45,803 bases of DNA from an uncultured Eubacteriales bacterium (GTDB taxonomy: Bacteria; Bacillota; Clostridia; Lachnospirales; CAG-274). Positions 9,471 to 17,546 of the stretch are shown piece by piece; position 1 is the stretch's first letter, and every line of letters starts with the position of its first letter. A program made the translations under genes and the position numbers. The notes beneath the pieces were generated by a model. That model worked only from the letters and a program-made list of their open reading frames with translations. It was not told where the DNA came from and made no database searches. The DNA lies in assembly GCA_949293325.1 (NCBI GenBank), contig CASFCZ010000056.1, forward strand, positions 1 to 45,803, read 5' to 3'.

Positions 9471-10013
9471 TCAACCCTTAAATAAATTACGCACAATATC
9501 CATAAACCCTATATGTGTCTGGGAGTCATTATCATACTGTACAGTATAACTCTCCTTAGGCACATCTATGTATTTTATCTGGTAGCTTTTAGGCTTAGTC
9601 ATACCAAGCCTTGTTTCAGCAATGGTTTCTATCCTCTTAAGATCAATAGTTTCATTAAGCTGAGTTTCCAGATAAGCATTATTTTCATTAATTGTCTCCA
9701 GTTTATCCTTAAGATCAAGCAGTTCCCTTTGCTTTGCACTGTTTGATGCTGTAATGTTTACAAATCCCAGTGTCATAACAAACACAGTACCTATACACAC
9801 AAAGACCTTAAGCATACTAAGGGGCATTCTTTCAGTTGACTTTTCAAGCTCTTTAACCCTCTTGGCTCTTTTTCTGCGGCTTTGGGGTGCGGTATACACC
9901 TCAGGCTCTGCATAAAGTTCGTACGCCTCGGAGGTATTGTTATACAAATAGTTATTTCTATATACTCTTGATGAATATTGTTCTCTACGGTATCTGTCAC
10001 CGTCCCTGCGCAT
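9471..10013 (-). CDS. ftsL: FtsL-like divisome bitopic membrane protein
   Basis: Small divisome protein expected to pair with a DivIC/FtsB partner and activate the septal PBP. From ATG 10013 (AGGAGG 8 bases upstream) the product has 180 residues: a long, charged cytoplasmic part rich in Arg and Tyr (~1-65), one membrane segment (MLKVFVCIGTVFVMTLGFV), then a short coiled coil (AKQRELLDLKDKLETINENN) and the ETRLGMTKP block common to FtsL/DivIC proteins. FtsL proteins diverge strongly; the call rests on topology, coiled coil and its place between rsmH and the PBP gene. The stop is 5 bp from the PBP2 start. Confidence 0.85.
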   Translation of the reverse strand: MRRDGDRYRREQYSSRVYRNNYLYNNTSEAYELYAEPEVYTAPQSRRKRAKRVKELEKSTERMPLSMLKVFVCIGTVFVMTLGFVNITASNSAKQRELLDLKDKLETINENNAYLETQLNETIDLKRIETIAETRLGMTKPKSYQIKYIDVPKESYTVQYDNDSQTHIGFMDIVRNLFKG

Positions 10014-10100
10014 CAGGTACACCTCCTATACGAAAATCCGCCGCAGCCTGCATCTACCCCAGCGGCAGACACTGCATACGACCTATAGACGTACGTCATC

Positions 10101-11039
10101 TTACAGTTTCTCTACTACACGCAGCTTTGCACTGTGTGATCTTCTGTTAATTTCAAGTTCTTCCTTACCTGCAACAACAGGCTTACGTGTAATAATCTTC
10201 ACAATAGGTTTTTTCCCACACACGCAGACAGGAAAATCCCTTGGACAGGTACAGGGGTTTTCAAGTTCCCTGAAGGTATTTTTCACTATCCTGTCCTCAA
10301 GGGAATGGAAGGTGATAATACACAGCCTGCCTCCCGGCTTAAGCAGATCCACCATAGTCTTAAGTGAAGACTCAAGGATTTCCAGTTCACCGTTTACCTC
10401 TATCCTTATAGCTTGAAAGGTACGTTTTGCAGGGTGAGGTCCATCAGCTCTTGCTGACTTGGGCACCGCCCTTTTTATCACACTTACAAGCTCAAAGGTG
10501 GTATCTATAGGCTTGATCTGTCTTTGGGATACTATAAATTCAGCTATTCTTTTAGCCCATCTCTCCTCACCGTAATCCCTGATGATATGTGTAAGTTCAT
10601 CTGCGGAATAGGTATTTACCACCGTATGGGCAGACAGGGATCTTCTCTGATCCATCCTCATATCAAGAGGTGCATGATATTTATATGTAATACCTCTGTC
10701 TGCCTCGTCCAGATGGTGTGTGGTTACGCCAATATCTAGCAAAAAAGCATCAACACCGCTTGAATAAAGCGACTGTTCCTCGGCAATTTTTGCAATCTCC
10801 GAGAAATTACTGTGAACATATACCACATTATCGTATGGAGCAAGCCTCTCCTTAGCCGCTGTAAGGGCCTCGATATCCTGATCTATTCCGATAAGTCTGC
10901 CCCGTGGAGAAAGCCTTGCAGCTATCTCTGAAGAGTGTCCCCCACCACCTAAGGTGCAGTCCACATATATGCCATCGGGCTTAATATTAAGTCCCTCTAT
11001 ACATTCATTAAGCAGCACTGGTATATGTTCAAAATCCAT
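10101..11039 (-). CDS. rsmH: 16S rRNA (cytosine-1402-N4)-methyltransferase
   Basis: SAM-dependent methyltransferase that modifies C1402 in the decoding centre of 16S rRNA (old name MraW). The 312-residue protein has [10 protein letters not shown] at the start, the SAM site [20 protein letters not shown], the [16 protein letters not shown] block (a variant of the usual LDLGVSS), DMRMDQ, and [13 protein letters not shown] near the C-terminus. ATG 11039 follows an AAAGG ribosome binding site in an A-rich stretch. Second gene of the dcw operon, 23 bp after mraZ. The 87-bp gap to ftsL shows no gene or clear signal. Confidence 0.96.
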   Translation of the reverse strand: MDFEHIPVLLNECIEGLNIKPDGIYVDCTLGGGGHSSEIAARLSPRGRLIGIDQDIEALTAAKERLAPYDNVVYVHSNFSEIAKIAEEQSLYSSGVDAFLLDIGVTTHHLDEADRGITYKYHAPLDMRMDQRRSLSAHTVVNTYSADELTHIIRDYGEERWAKRIAEFIVSQRQIKPIDTTFELVSVIKRAVPKSARADGPHPAKRTFQAIRIEVNGELEILESSLKTMVDLLKPGGRLCIITFHSLEDRIVKNTFRELENPCTCPRDFPVCVCGKKPIVKIITRKPVVAGKEELEINRRSHSAKLRVVEKL

Positions 11040-11062
11040 CTTTTTCTTTTCCTTTTTTTGTT

Positions 11063-11506
11063 TTATATACCGTAGTTTGAAAGAGCATCATTAAGCTCGT
11101 CCTCATCAAAGTTATCATCGTTGTAGGCTGTCCATTTAGCCTTATCCCATATTTCTATCTTACCGATAAGACCTATGGATACAACATCCTTATCAAGGTC
11201 GGCAAACTCACGGAGATTCTGAGGAATAAGCACACGTCCGTTTTTATCAGGCTCACACTCGGATGCTCCTGATATTATACTCCTTACAAATTTACTTGCC
11301 AGCTTGTCAGAAGTGGGAATTTTATTAAGCTTGTCCACATATTCAAGCCAGGCAGCCCTGGTATAAACACAAACATTGCGGTTTTCCTTACCGGTAACAT
11401 TGCCTTTAGTGATAAAAAAGCTATCTCCAAGCTCCTCACGGAACTTAGCAGGCAAAACGATACGTCCCTTAGCGTCAATACTGTGAGAATATTCACCTGT
11501 AAACAT
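11063..11506 (-). CDS. mraZ: Transcriptional regulator MraZ
   Basis: DNA-binding regulator of the dcw operon; family members have two AbrB-like SpoVT folds and bind direct repeats upstream of their own gene. The product (147 residues from ATG 11506) has both DxxxGR copies, [15 protein letters not shown] and [16 protein letters not shown] preferred this ATG because AGGTGG lies 8 bases upstream; two GTG codons at 11513-11518 overlap that site. First gene of the operon, directly behind a promoter and five phased repeats that probably form its operator, so autoregulation is expected. Confidence 0.95.
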   Translation of the reverse strand: MFTGEYSHSIDAKGRIVLPAKFREELGDSFFITKGNVTGKENRNVCVYTRAAWLEYVDKLNKIPTSDKLASKFVRSIISGASECEPDKNGRVLIPQNLREFADLDKDVVSIGLIGKIEIWDKAKWTAYNDDNFDEDELNDALSNYGI

Positions 11507-11516
11507 ATCATTCACC

Positions 11517-11559
11517 ACCTAAACTTACCCTTTTAAACCACTTCTTACCCTTTCGAACC
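11517..11559 (-). promoter_or_regulatory. MraZ operator: five GGT boxes at exact 10-bp spacing
   Basis: On the minus strand GGT trinucleotides (plus-strand ACC at 11517, 11527, 11537, 11547 and 11557) recur every 10 bp; two 20-bp units AGTGGTT..AAAGGGTAAG repeat almost perfectly. Known MraZ operators are short G-rich direct repeats with about 10-bp period, so this is the likely binding site. The last box overlaps the ribosome binding site of mraZ. The sites lie downstream of the -10 box. Confidence 0.8.
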
Positions 11560-11570
11560 ACTATATGGTT

Positions 11571-11599
11571 ATAATACACCATTTATATATAAAATACAA
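11571..11599 (-). promoter_or_regulatory. Promoter of the dcw operon
   Basis: Minus-strand -35 TTGTAT (11594-11599), 17-bp spacer, -10 TATTAT (11571-11576). Transcription would start about 10 bases before the first MraZ box. No other strong promoter was seen within the mraZ-murD block. Confidence 0.7.
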
Positions 11600-11627
11600 G
11601 GGCTTTATTAAAAAAAATTTCAACAAA

Positions 11628-11660
11628 AATAACCCCTTCCTTTATGGATTAGGGGTTATT
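11628..11660 (-). terminator. Second hairpin upstream of the dcw promoter
   Basis: Inverted repeat AATAACCCCT / AGGGGTTATT with a 13-base loop; on the minus strand it is followed by TTTTTGTTG. It probably backs up the stronger terminator at 11690-11715 and insulates mraZ from pilin transcripts. Confidence 0.6.
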
Positions 11661-11689
11661 CCATTGTAAATTTATATTAAAATAGCAAA

Positions 11690-11715
11690 ACACCCCATGG
11701 TTTCCCATGGGGTGT
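11690..11715 (-). terminator. Terminator of the minor pilin operon
   Basis: Perfect 11-bp stem ACACCCCATGG / CCATGGGGTGT with a 4-base loop, followed on the minus strand by TTTTGCTATTTT. It lies 19 bp after the stop of the last pilin gene. Confidence 0.8.
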
Positions 11716-11734
11716 CCGGTTAATTAATATGTAA

Positions 11735-12895
11735 TTAAAGGGGTTCAACTACGATTTGATAGAGCAAGGTATTTCTGTCAAATTTCAAACTAAGACTTCC
11801 GCTTGAGTCTACCATAAACGTAAGAGCATCCTCTTTTACAGCATCATCTCTTCCTGCAAGTGTTACTTCACTTGTACTTTCACTACCGTCAGGAGTTGTA
11901 ACTGTCATGTCACTCTTTTTAGCATCACTATCTTTTGTACAAATATATACCGTGATTTTTGACGGACCATCTACATTAATAGAAAACTCAGAGTTTTTAG
12001 ACACTGTAACTACCTGTTCAAACCTATTATTGCCATTTATATCCTTAAAGGCATCTTTATCATTATTTCCAGGAGGATTCAATCCTGTAACCATTCCGTT
12101 GTCCACACCAGGCTTCCATGTACCGCTGCCAGCTCCTGAAGGTATTTCAGGCATAGGTGCTGATGTAGTTGGCTCTGGAGCAGGCTCCGTAACGGGTGCT
12201 GTCGTTGTTGCCTCAGGAGCAGGCTCCGGAGCAGGCGCTGATGTAGTTGGCTCAGGTGTCGGCTCTGGAGCAGGCGTTGCTGTAGTTGCCTCCGGCGTTG
12301 GCTCCGGTATACCACCTCCGCCGCCAGCACCACCTCCGCCGCCAGCACCACCACCGCCGGCACCTCCGGCACCGCCGGTGTGTTCCCCACGGATAAACTT
12401 AATACAGTTTCCTGTTGAATCACCTGAAATTCCACTGTCACAGGCGTTTAAAAACATATTCATTGTCTGTCCCCGATCACTTCCGTCTTCTTCTATAGCC
12501 TGAAGCACATAGGAAAGTGTACCATCGGTTGCGCCTTTTGAAAATTCAAGAGAAAGGGAAGATATTCCCATTCCATTAGCAGACTGTAAAACACCACTGT
12601 CCAGATAAACCGTATTGTCCAAGCAATATATATAATTATATCCCGATTCAAAAACCGGTTGAGCTGTTACCTGGCTGATCTCAACTTCAGTTGTATTAAA
12701 TGTAAGTTCCCTTACTGTTTCTGTTATGGAGTTAACTCCATCAACTACACTGGTACTGGATTCTATATTATAATATGACTTGTATGCCACCAACACCATA
12801 GATGATATGGTGCCTACAATAATTACAGTAATTGCCATTGCAATTATTACTTCAATTAAAGTAAACCCTTTTTTTCCGTTTAACTTATCTTTCAT
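11735..12895 (-). CDS. Minor pilin/pseudopilin with Gly-rich and Pro-Glu-Thr linker (GspJ-like position)
   Basis: Type IV filament subunit. A short basic leader ends KKG and is followed by FTLIEVIIAM, the class III prepilin cleavage site with the conserved Glu at mature position 5 and a hydrophobic helix. Residues ~30-170 form a globular region that resembles PulJ/GspJ-like minor subunits; then come a Gly-rich run (174-195), a Pro/Glu/Thr/Ala repeat linker (196-251) and a ~130-residue C-terminal domain of unknown fold (probably beta-rich). Last gene of a three-gene pilin set; ribosome binding site GGGAGG at 6 bases. No assembly ATPase or peptidase gene is in the window, so those must be elsewhere. 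Long linker is unusual for a minor pilin. Confidence 0.72.
   Translation of the reverse strand: MKDKLNGKKGFTLIEVIIAMAITVIIVGTISSMVLVAYKSYYNIESSTSVVDGVNSITETVRELTFNTTEVEISQVTAQPVFESGYNYIYCLDNTVYLDSGVLQSANGMGISSLSLEFSKGATDGTLSYVLQAIEEDGSDRGQTMNMFLNACDSGISGDSTGNCIKFIRGEHTGGAGGAGGGGAGGGGGAGGGGGIPEPTPEATTATPAPEPTPEPTTSAPAPEPAPEATTTAPVTEPAPEPTTSAPMPEIPSGAGSGTWKPGVDNGMVTGLNPPGNNDKDAFKDINGNNRFEQVVTVSKNSEFSINVDGPSKITVYICTKDSDAKKSDMTVTTPDGSESTSEVTLAGRDDAVKEDALTFMVDSSGSLSLKFDRNTLLYQIVVEPL
12143..12376 (-). repeat. Low-complexity coding repeat (Gly-rich then PEPT-type)
   Basis: Within the pilin gene above, tandem GGN codons encode a glycine run and are followed by degenerate units of the type PEPTPEPTTSAPAPEPAPEATT. 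The nucleotide units repeat with small changes, which suggests expansion and contraction by slippage. Length variation between strains would be expected. Confidence 0.8.
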
Positions 12896-12912
12896 ACCAA
12901 ACCTCCCATTAA

Positions 12913-13272
12913 TTATGGTGTATAAAGTTTAAATACCTTGTAGTGTATATCACCATCAGAAGATTCGTCATAATTTACCTCTACCCTGCCACCGTCATCA
13001 AGAGAGGAAAATCCACCACCTCCGGAAGGCTCCATGGTAAATAACCCCGTATCATTAGAAGTGCTTCCCCCCGATGATAGGTTTGTTTCCATGGAAGATA
13101 CAGCAGCATTTTGACCTTTATTTATTTCGCTCTGTTCCAGACTAACCCGCTGGGATGTTACAAACACACCTATGGACATACTGGCTGCAATAGTAACCAG
13201 AACAGTTGCTGCCAGAGCCTCTATCAGAGAAAACCCTCTTTTATCATTTAAAATCCTTTTAAATATCTTCAT
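12913..13272 (-). CDS. Short minor pilin/pseudopilin (GspI-like position)
   Basis: A 119-residue type IV filament subunit. Leader MKIFKRILNDKRG is followed by FSLIEALAATVLVTI: prepilin peptidase site with Glu5 and a hydrophobic helix. The remaining ~70 residues are Ser/Gly-rich and short for a pilin head. Start ATG 13272 has GAGGTG 8 bases upstream. It lies between the 997-residue and 386-residue subunits, 26 and 17 bp away, so all three are co-transcribed. Similarity to GspI/PulI is inferred from size, operon place and the SLIEALAA helix, not from an alignment. Confidence 0.75.
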   Translation of the reverse strand: MKIFKRILNDKRGFSLIEALAATVLVTIAASMSIGVFVTSQRVSLEQSEINKGQNAAVSSMETNLSSGGSTSNDTGLFTMEPSGGGGFSSLDDGGRVEVNYDESSDGDIHYKVFKLYTP

Positions 13273-13298
13273 ATAGCAAACACCTCTGAAATAGAATA

Positions 13299-16292
13299 TT
13301 ATCCCTTTTCTTCAAGATTAGGAAGCTTGAATACCTCCGCATTAATAGCTCCGCTAAATGCAATAGGCTTATAATGGTTATATTGACCGGTTCTTGCAGT
13401 TATAAAGTTTTTACAAAGTATAATACCTCTGAATACTTCCTCATTTTTATTATCGGCTGCTGCAGTTTCCATATCTACCATTGACCAAGGAGCTACAATA
13501 AACCCCTTGAAATCCTTCGTATCTATCTCAATACTTGTCTTTTCAAAGGATGAAGGCTTTGGACAGAAGATATAGAACTCAGGCATAACACCCTGCTCAT
13601 ATTCCACTGCATCGTAGGTAAAAGGTGTACCCTCCACCAAAGAAGGACTTCCAAAGCTAGAACCTGCATTATAAGCAATACCCTGTATAGATGAGTTACC
13701 GGCAAAGATTATCCTCTTATTAGGATCAAGGAACCATCTTACATAACTTAGTCTTGTAAGATCCTCTGTTTCAAGACTATCAAGCTCATATTCAATAATA
13801 ATATCATTGTTCAGTTTTATTTCGTCCCCATCTTCTCTTGTAATGTAAAAATCTCCCCAACTACCATAAGTAAAGTTTCCTTCAGGAGTTGCTGATGTTA
13901 CTCTGAAATAGAGAGGTGAACTTCCTACATGAACATAGGTTGCACCGTCGTAAACAGAAAGTGAATCACCCTCTCCCCTCATCTGTATCCAACCGAAGTT
14001 ATTTCTTCCCGTACTTGAAGTAGTACCGATAAGATAACCATCCTTATAGCTTTCAACGGTAACATAACCTGCCTGAGCCAAATCATTCAGATATGCACCA
14101 CTTTCGGCGTTATTACCATATGCAGGATAACCTATAGAAATAACCTTCGTTTCTTCGCTTCCGTCTTTATAATGTACAGTAGCACCGTCAACTGCACCGT
14201 CAAAAGGTATAGCCGTCCTGGCTATATTTACAAATCGACCCTGTGAGCTTCTGTTAACATTAAGGTTCTCGGAGTTGCTGGGACCACCCAGTGCCTTTTG
14301 AAGCACATCTCTAAGTATAAGTAAGTTATCATCTGTTGTATAGTACAACTCATGGCTTAAAGGCACAGGCTGATTACCTGAGCTTGTGTAGTATTTCTCA
14401 TTACCCTTTTTAGATGTATACCACTGATAGTTCCACTCTGTCTTATTACTGTCAGTAGGACCGATTTCCGGATTATATACATATTGATCTGTATCATTTG
14501 CTTCATTTTTATAAGCAGGGTTTGCAGCTGCCTCAACAAAATTAACCGACTTTGTTGAACCGCCTCCGTCAGCACCTGCAGCGCCCATGGTGTTGCTGTT
14601 TTTAATAGAACTATCAAACAAAAGTGCAACTGCGAAATTTACCTTAGATGCGTTGCTTGACCATCCGCCTTTATAAACCTTCTGTGCCTTGGAAAGCCAG
14701 AGGGTATTCATTGTCTTAAATGCCTGCAGATCATCAGCAGAGTTATTCTTTCTGTGATTTGTTAAACCTGACGAATCATTTTTATTGTTAATTACAACAT
14801 TTTTTTCAGAATCCGATGTAAGGTTTAAAACCTTAGTCCCTGAAGCCTGACTCATGTCAAAGTCCAAATAATCCTTGCCTTTTTCGTATGCGTAATTACC
14901 ACCTGAAAACACGGAATATCCATGATCACCTGAAAGTTTTGTTGTACCGACACTGGACTGGATATTACTGCCTGCCATTAATGCCTTGGCTATTAAATTA
15001 CCTGCACCTGTAGCAGTTATACTTTTTTGAGCCGCAACAACAGACTCTTCAACTTCCAATGTAGCTCCGCTGTTTACATTAAGTTTAACCGAGGTAGCCG
15101 CCACATCTCCGTTTACTTCCATTTTACCGGAGTTTATGGTAATATCAGCCTCCTTGTTATAAACAAGCACATCTCCGTCTACCTCAAGATCTCCGTTTCC
15201 ATGTGTATAAGTAAGTTTAGCTCCAAAATTCCACTGACCGCTTTCGCCATACAAACCAGACATAATAGCCTGCACACCATCTCTGGTAAACAGTTCAACC
15301 TCATCGGCAAACTTTATATTTTCTATTTTCATTTTACCGGTCTTTTTCATTTGAACAGTTTCTTCTTTGTCCACAAAATAACCGCCGGCACCCATCTCTG
15401 CTATATATCCATCAGAGCCTCCACCTATTTCACTACTTGGGCCTGACCCCTTTACAACAAGCTGACCCATGGCACTTGCTATGGTAGTACCTGCATAGTC
15501 TGAGTTATGACCGTATCCATAGAGTCCATTTTGCACATCTATGTATAAATTACCGGTGGTAACAAGTTCCTTAAATGTGCCTCCCAGAATTTTCACAGCG
15601 TATTGATCGTTTCCGGCACTTGGAAAACTCGTAAAATTATCATAGTTGTCCTCAGCATAACCTGTATATTCAATGATCTGTCTATCATTATCATCAACAT
15701 CACCATCACCATCTATGTCATACTTTGTCTGTGTAACCGTATAGTCATCAAACACCTCGTTATCTACAATAATCGAACCATTCATAACTACATCTTTATA
15801 TGTAAGATTGGATGTAAAACCACGGTTTGCACTTGGTCTGTAGGCAACAATCATATTTTGAATAAGCTCATTTATGCCTGCTTGCTGAGTTGTAACAGGA
15901 AGTAATGTAGAAGTAGTATACTCCCTGCCATTTTCATCATAAGCAGTAACAGTCAGCAGAACAAAACCGGGTCTTGTTGACTCGGATATAGTGGCTCTTA
16001 CCTTATCATTCAAGCCTGCACCGCTTAAGTCATATTCCTGTGTTTTTCCTATAAGACCCATAAGCCTTGCCATATTTGCCGAATCAGCAAAATAATCCTT
16101 TAAAGTTACTACCGCTGACTGTGCAGTAAGCTGAAGCTGATGTTCCTCAGACTTCTCAAGGGTTACTCTGTTAGTATAGCCAACTGCGCCCACTATAGCT
16201 GTCATAAACACCATTAACAGCAAAATCATGAGCATGGCAAAGATCAAAATAAAACCATCTTTTGATCTTAGTCTGTTCAAAAATCCCTTCAT
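13299..16292 (-). CDS. Very large minor pseudopilin lacking Glu5 (GspK/PilX-like)
   Basis: 997-residue surface protein. The N-terminus MKGFLNRLRSKDG followed by FILIFAMLMILLLMVF resembles a prepilin leader and helix, but mature position 5 is Phe instead of Glu, as in GspK-type tip subunits. The region after the helix (~40-130) looks like the start of a GspK/PilX domain; residues 192-203 (DIDGDGDVDDND) form an EF-hand/dockerin-like calcium loop; the middle (~290-450) has short repeated strands with many Gly, Val and Asn, suggestive of a beta-helix; the rest is Ser/Asn/Tyr-rich and of unknown fold. Strong AAGGAGG site before ATG 16292. First gene of the pilin operon. Its size far exceeds usual pseudopilins, suggesting adhesin-like cargo on a filament tip. 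Confidence 0.65.
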   Translation of the reverse strand: MKGFLNRLRSKDGFILIFAMLMILLLMVFMTAIVGAVGYTNRVTLEKSEEHQLQLTAQSAVVTLKDYFADSANMARLMGLIGKTQEYDLSGAGLNDKVRATISESTRPGFVLLTVTAYDENGREYTTSTLLPVTTQQAGINELIQNMIVAYRPSANRGFTSNLTYKDVVMNGSIIVDNEVFDDYTVTQTKYDIDGDGDVDDNDRQIIEYTGYAEDNYDNFTSFPSAGNDQYAVKILGGTFKELVTTGNLYIDVQNGLYGYGHNSDYAGTTIASAMGQLVVKGSGPSSEIGGGSDGYIAEMGAGGYFVDKEETVQMKKTGKMKIENIKFADEVELFTRDGVQAIMSGLYGESGQWNFGAKLTYTHGNGDLEVDGDVLVYNKEADITINSGKMEVNGDVAATSVKLNVNSGATLEVEESVVAAQKSITATGAGNLIAKALMAGSNIQSSVGTTKLSGDHGYSVFSGGNYAYEKGKDYLDFDMSQASGTKVLNLTSDSEKNVVINNKNDSSGLTNHRKNNSADDLQAFKTMNTLWLSKAQKVYKGGWSSNASKVNFAVALLFDSSIKNSNTMGAAGADGGGSTKSVNFVEAAANPAYKNEANDTDQYVYNPEIGPTDSNKTEWNYQWYTSKKGNEKYYTSSGNQPVPLSHELYYTTDDNLLILRDVLQKALGGPSNSENLNVNRSSQGRFVNIARTAIPFDGAVDGATVHYKDGSEETKVISIGYPAYGNNAESGAYLNDLAQAGYVTVESYKDGYLIGTTSSTGRNNFGWIQMRGEGDSLSVYDGATYVHVGSSPLYFRVTSATPEGNFTYGSWGDFYITREDGDEIKLNNDIIIEYELDSLETEDLTRLSYVRWFLDPNKRIIFAGNSSIQGIAYNAGSSFGSPSLVEGTPFTYDAVEYEQGVMPEFYIFCPKPSSFEKTSIEIDTKDFKGFIVAPWSMVDMETAAADNKNEEVFRGIILCKNFITARTGQYNHYKPIAFSGAINAEVFKLPNLEEKG

Positions 16293-16578
16293 TTTTTATC
16301 CTCCTTAATATAAAACCCTATTTGCCATTGACAAATGTTACTGTGTCAAAAAGCAACGGACAAGGGCATAGTATGCCCCTCCCGCATATTCACTTTGTAT
16401 AATTATACCATTATTCATTTTATAAGTACATAGGAATATCAAACAAATTTGTTTTCTAATTTTGCACTAAATCAATAAATAAACGTAACTTATTACAAAT
16501 ATATAGATTTAATCAAAAGTTGTACGTACAGAAATCCATTTAATTCTCCACCATTTCCTTATTTCCATTTAACAAAAA
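16293..16578 (-). promoter_or_regulatory. Intergenic promoter/leader region of the pilin operon
   Basis: Minus strand: a clear -10 TATAAT at plus 16402-16407 without a good -35, then a ~100-nt leader. The leader contains the palindrome GGGCATAGTATGCCC (16364-16378) and a weaker ATTTG/CAAAT dyad shortly before the ribosome binding site. I could not match it to a known riboswitch class. Nothing coding was seen here. Confidence 0.5.
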
Positions 16579-16613
16579 ACGGTTTGCAAAGTATTTTTAA
16601 ACCTTGCAAACCG
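16579..16613 (-). terminator. Terminator after mrp
   Basis: Inverted repeat ACGGTTTGCAAAG / CTTGCAAACCGT (one bulged base), followed on the minus strand by TTTTTTGTT. It ends the mrp transcription unit about 45 bp after the stop. Confidence 0.8.
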
Positions 16614-16656
16614 TAAATCGGCTATAAGCCCTAAACTTATGTTACTCCATATATAT

Positions 16657-17484
16657 TCACTTATTTTCAAGCAGATCGGATATCCTCTGGGCAAGGTAGT
16701 CAAACTTATCCTCTATATCCTTCTTGACTTTGCCGCCGTTATCTGCCACATTGCAGACAGTAGGATCTGAAGGCAGTTCACAAAGGAGCTCAATACCACT
16801 GTCAAGGGCAAGTTTTTTATTATCTCCTGAGAAAAGATTGATCTTTTCGCCACAATGTGGACATAACATATAGCTCATATTTTCAACAAGTCCAAGAAGC
16901 CTGATATTCATCATCTTCGCCATATTAATGGACTTGGTAACTATCATGCCCACCATATCCTGTGGAAGGCTGACAGTAATTACACCGCTTAAAGGAATAG
17001 ACTGCATTACCGTAAGGGTTACATCCCCTGTTCCCGGTGGCATATCAATAATAAGATAATCCAACTCACCCCAGTTGGTTTCTGACCAGAACTGATTTAT
17101 ACAGCTGGAAAGCAAAGATCCTCTCCAGATAACAGGCTGATTTTCATCCTCCAGCATCATATTCAAGCTAAGAACCTTTATACCCTCTTCACTTTCAACA
17201 GGAATAATAAGCTTGTCCATAGCATAGGCACGCTTGCCTGTAAGTCCCATCAGCCTTGCTGCAGAGGGACCTGTAATATCCGCATCCATAAGACCTACCT
17301 TAAAACCCTTTTTATTAAGAGCCTTTGCAAGAAGAGCCGATACCGTAGACTTACCTACACCGCCCTTGCCGCTCATAACACCTACCACATATTTAATCTT
17401 ATTTGCGGGATTGTTGACAATACCACAACTTCCGCTGTCGTTACCACACTTTCCCTTTGATGGGCAACTTGAACAATCTGCCAT
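16657..17484 (-). CDS. mrp: Mrp/NBP35-family Fe-S cluster carrier ATPase
   Basis: P-loop scaffold that holds and passes on 4Fe-4S clusters in the cytoplasm. 275 residues: an N-terminal Cys-rich tail (CSSCPSKGKCG), deviant Walker A GVMSGKGGVGKSTVSA at ~36-50, DADITGPSAARLMG, the Mrp signature LIIDMPPGTGDV, and the dimer cluster motif CPHC at about residue 210. Length is typical of the short bacterial Mrp form. Ribosome binding site AGGTGA precedes ATG 17484. It follows the broken metH/metF-like gene by 62 bp and is closed by a terminator. Confidence 0.93.
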   Translation of the reverse strand: MADCSSCPSKGKCGNDSGSCGIVNNPANKIKYVVGVMSGKGGVGKSTVSALLAKALNKKGFKVGLMDADITGPSAARLMGLTGKRAYAMDKLIIPVESEEGIKVLSLNMMLEDENQPVIWRGSLLSSCINQFWSETNWGELDYLIIDMPPGTGDVTLTVMQSIPLSGVITVSLPQDMVGMIVTKSINMAKMMNIRLLGLVENMSYMLCPHCGEKINLFSGDNKKLALDSGIELLCELPSDPTVCNVADNGGKVKKDIEDKFDYLAQRISDLLENK

Positions 17485-17546
17485 TTTATAATCACCTCAT
17501 ATGTTATTTATTGACATAAGCCAAAAAACAGTATACCACAGATAAA

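Noticed and set aside
11690-11715. Palindrome CCATGG pair as a recombination site
   Set aside because: Stem-loop with T tract right after the operon end is better explained as a terminator.
11907-12503. 198-codon plus-strand ORF opposite the pilin gene
   Set aside because: It is an antisense shadow of the Gly/Pro-Glu-Thr repeat, without ribosome binding site.
16293-16560. c-di-GMP riboswitch ahead of the pilin operon
   Set aside because: Pilin genes in clostridia often have one, but the conserved core sequences of class I or II are not present in the leader.
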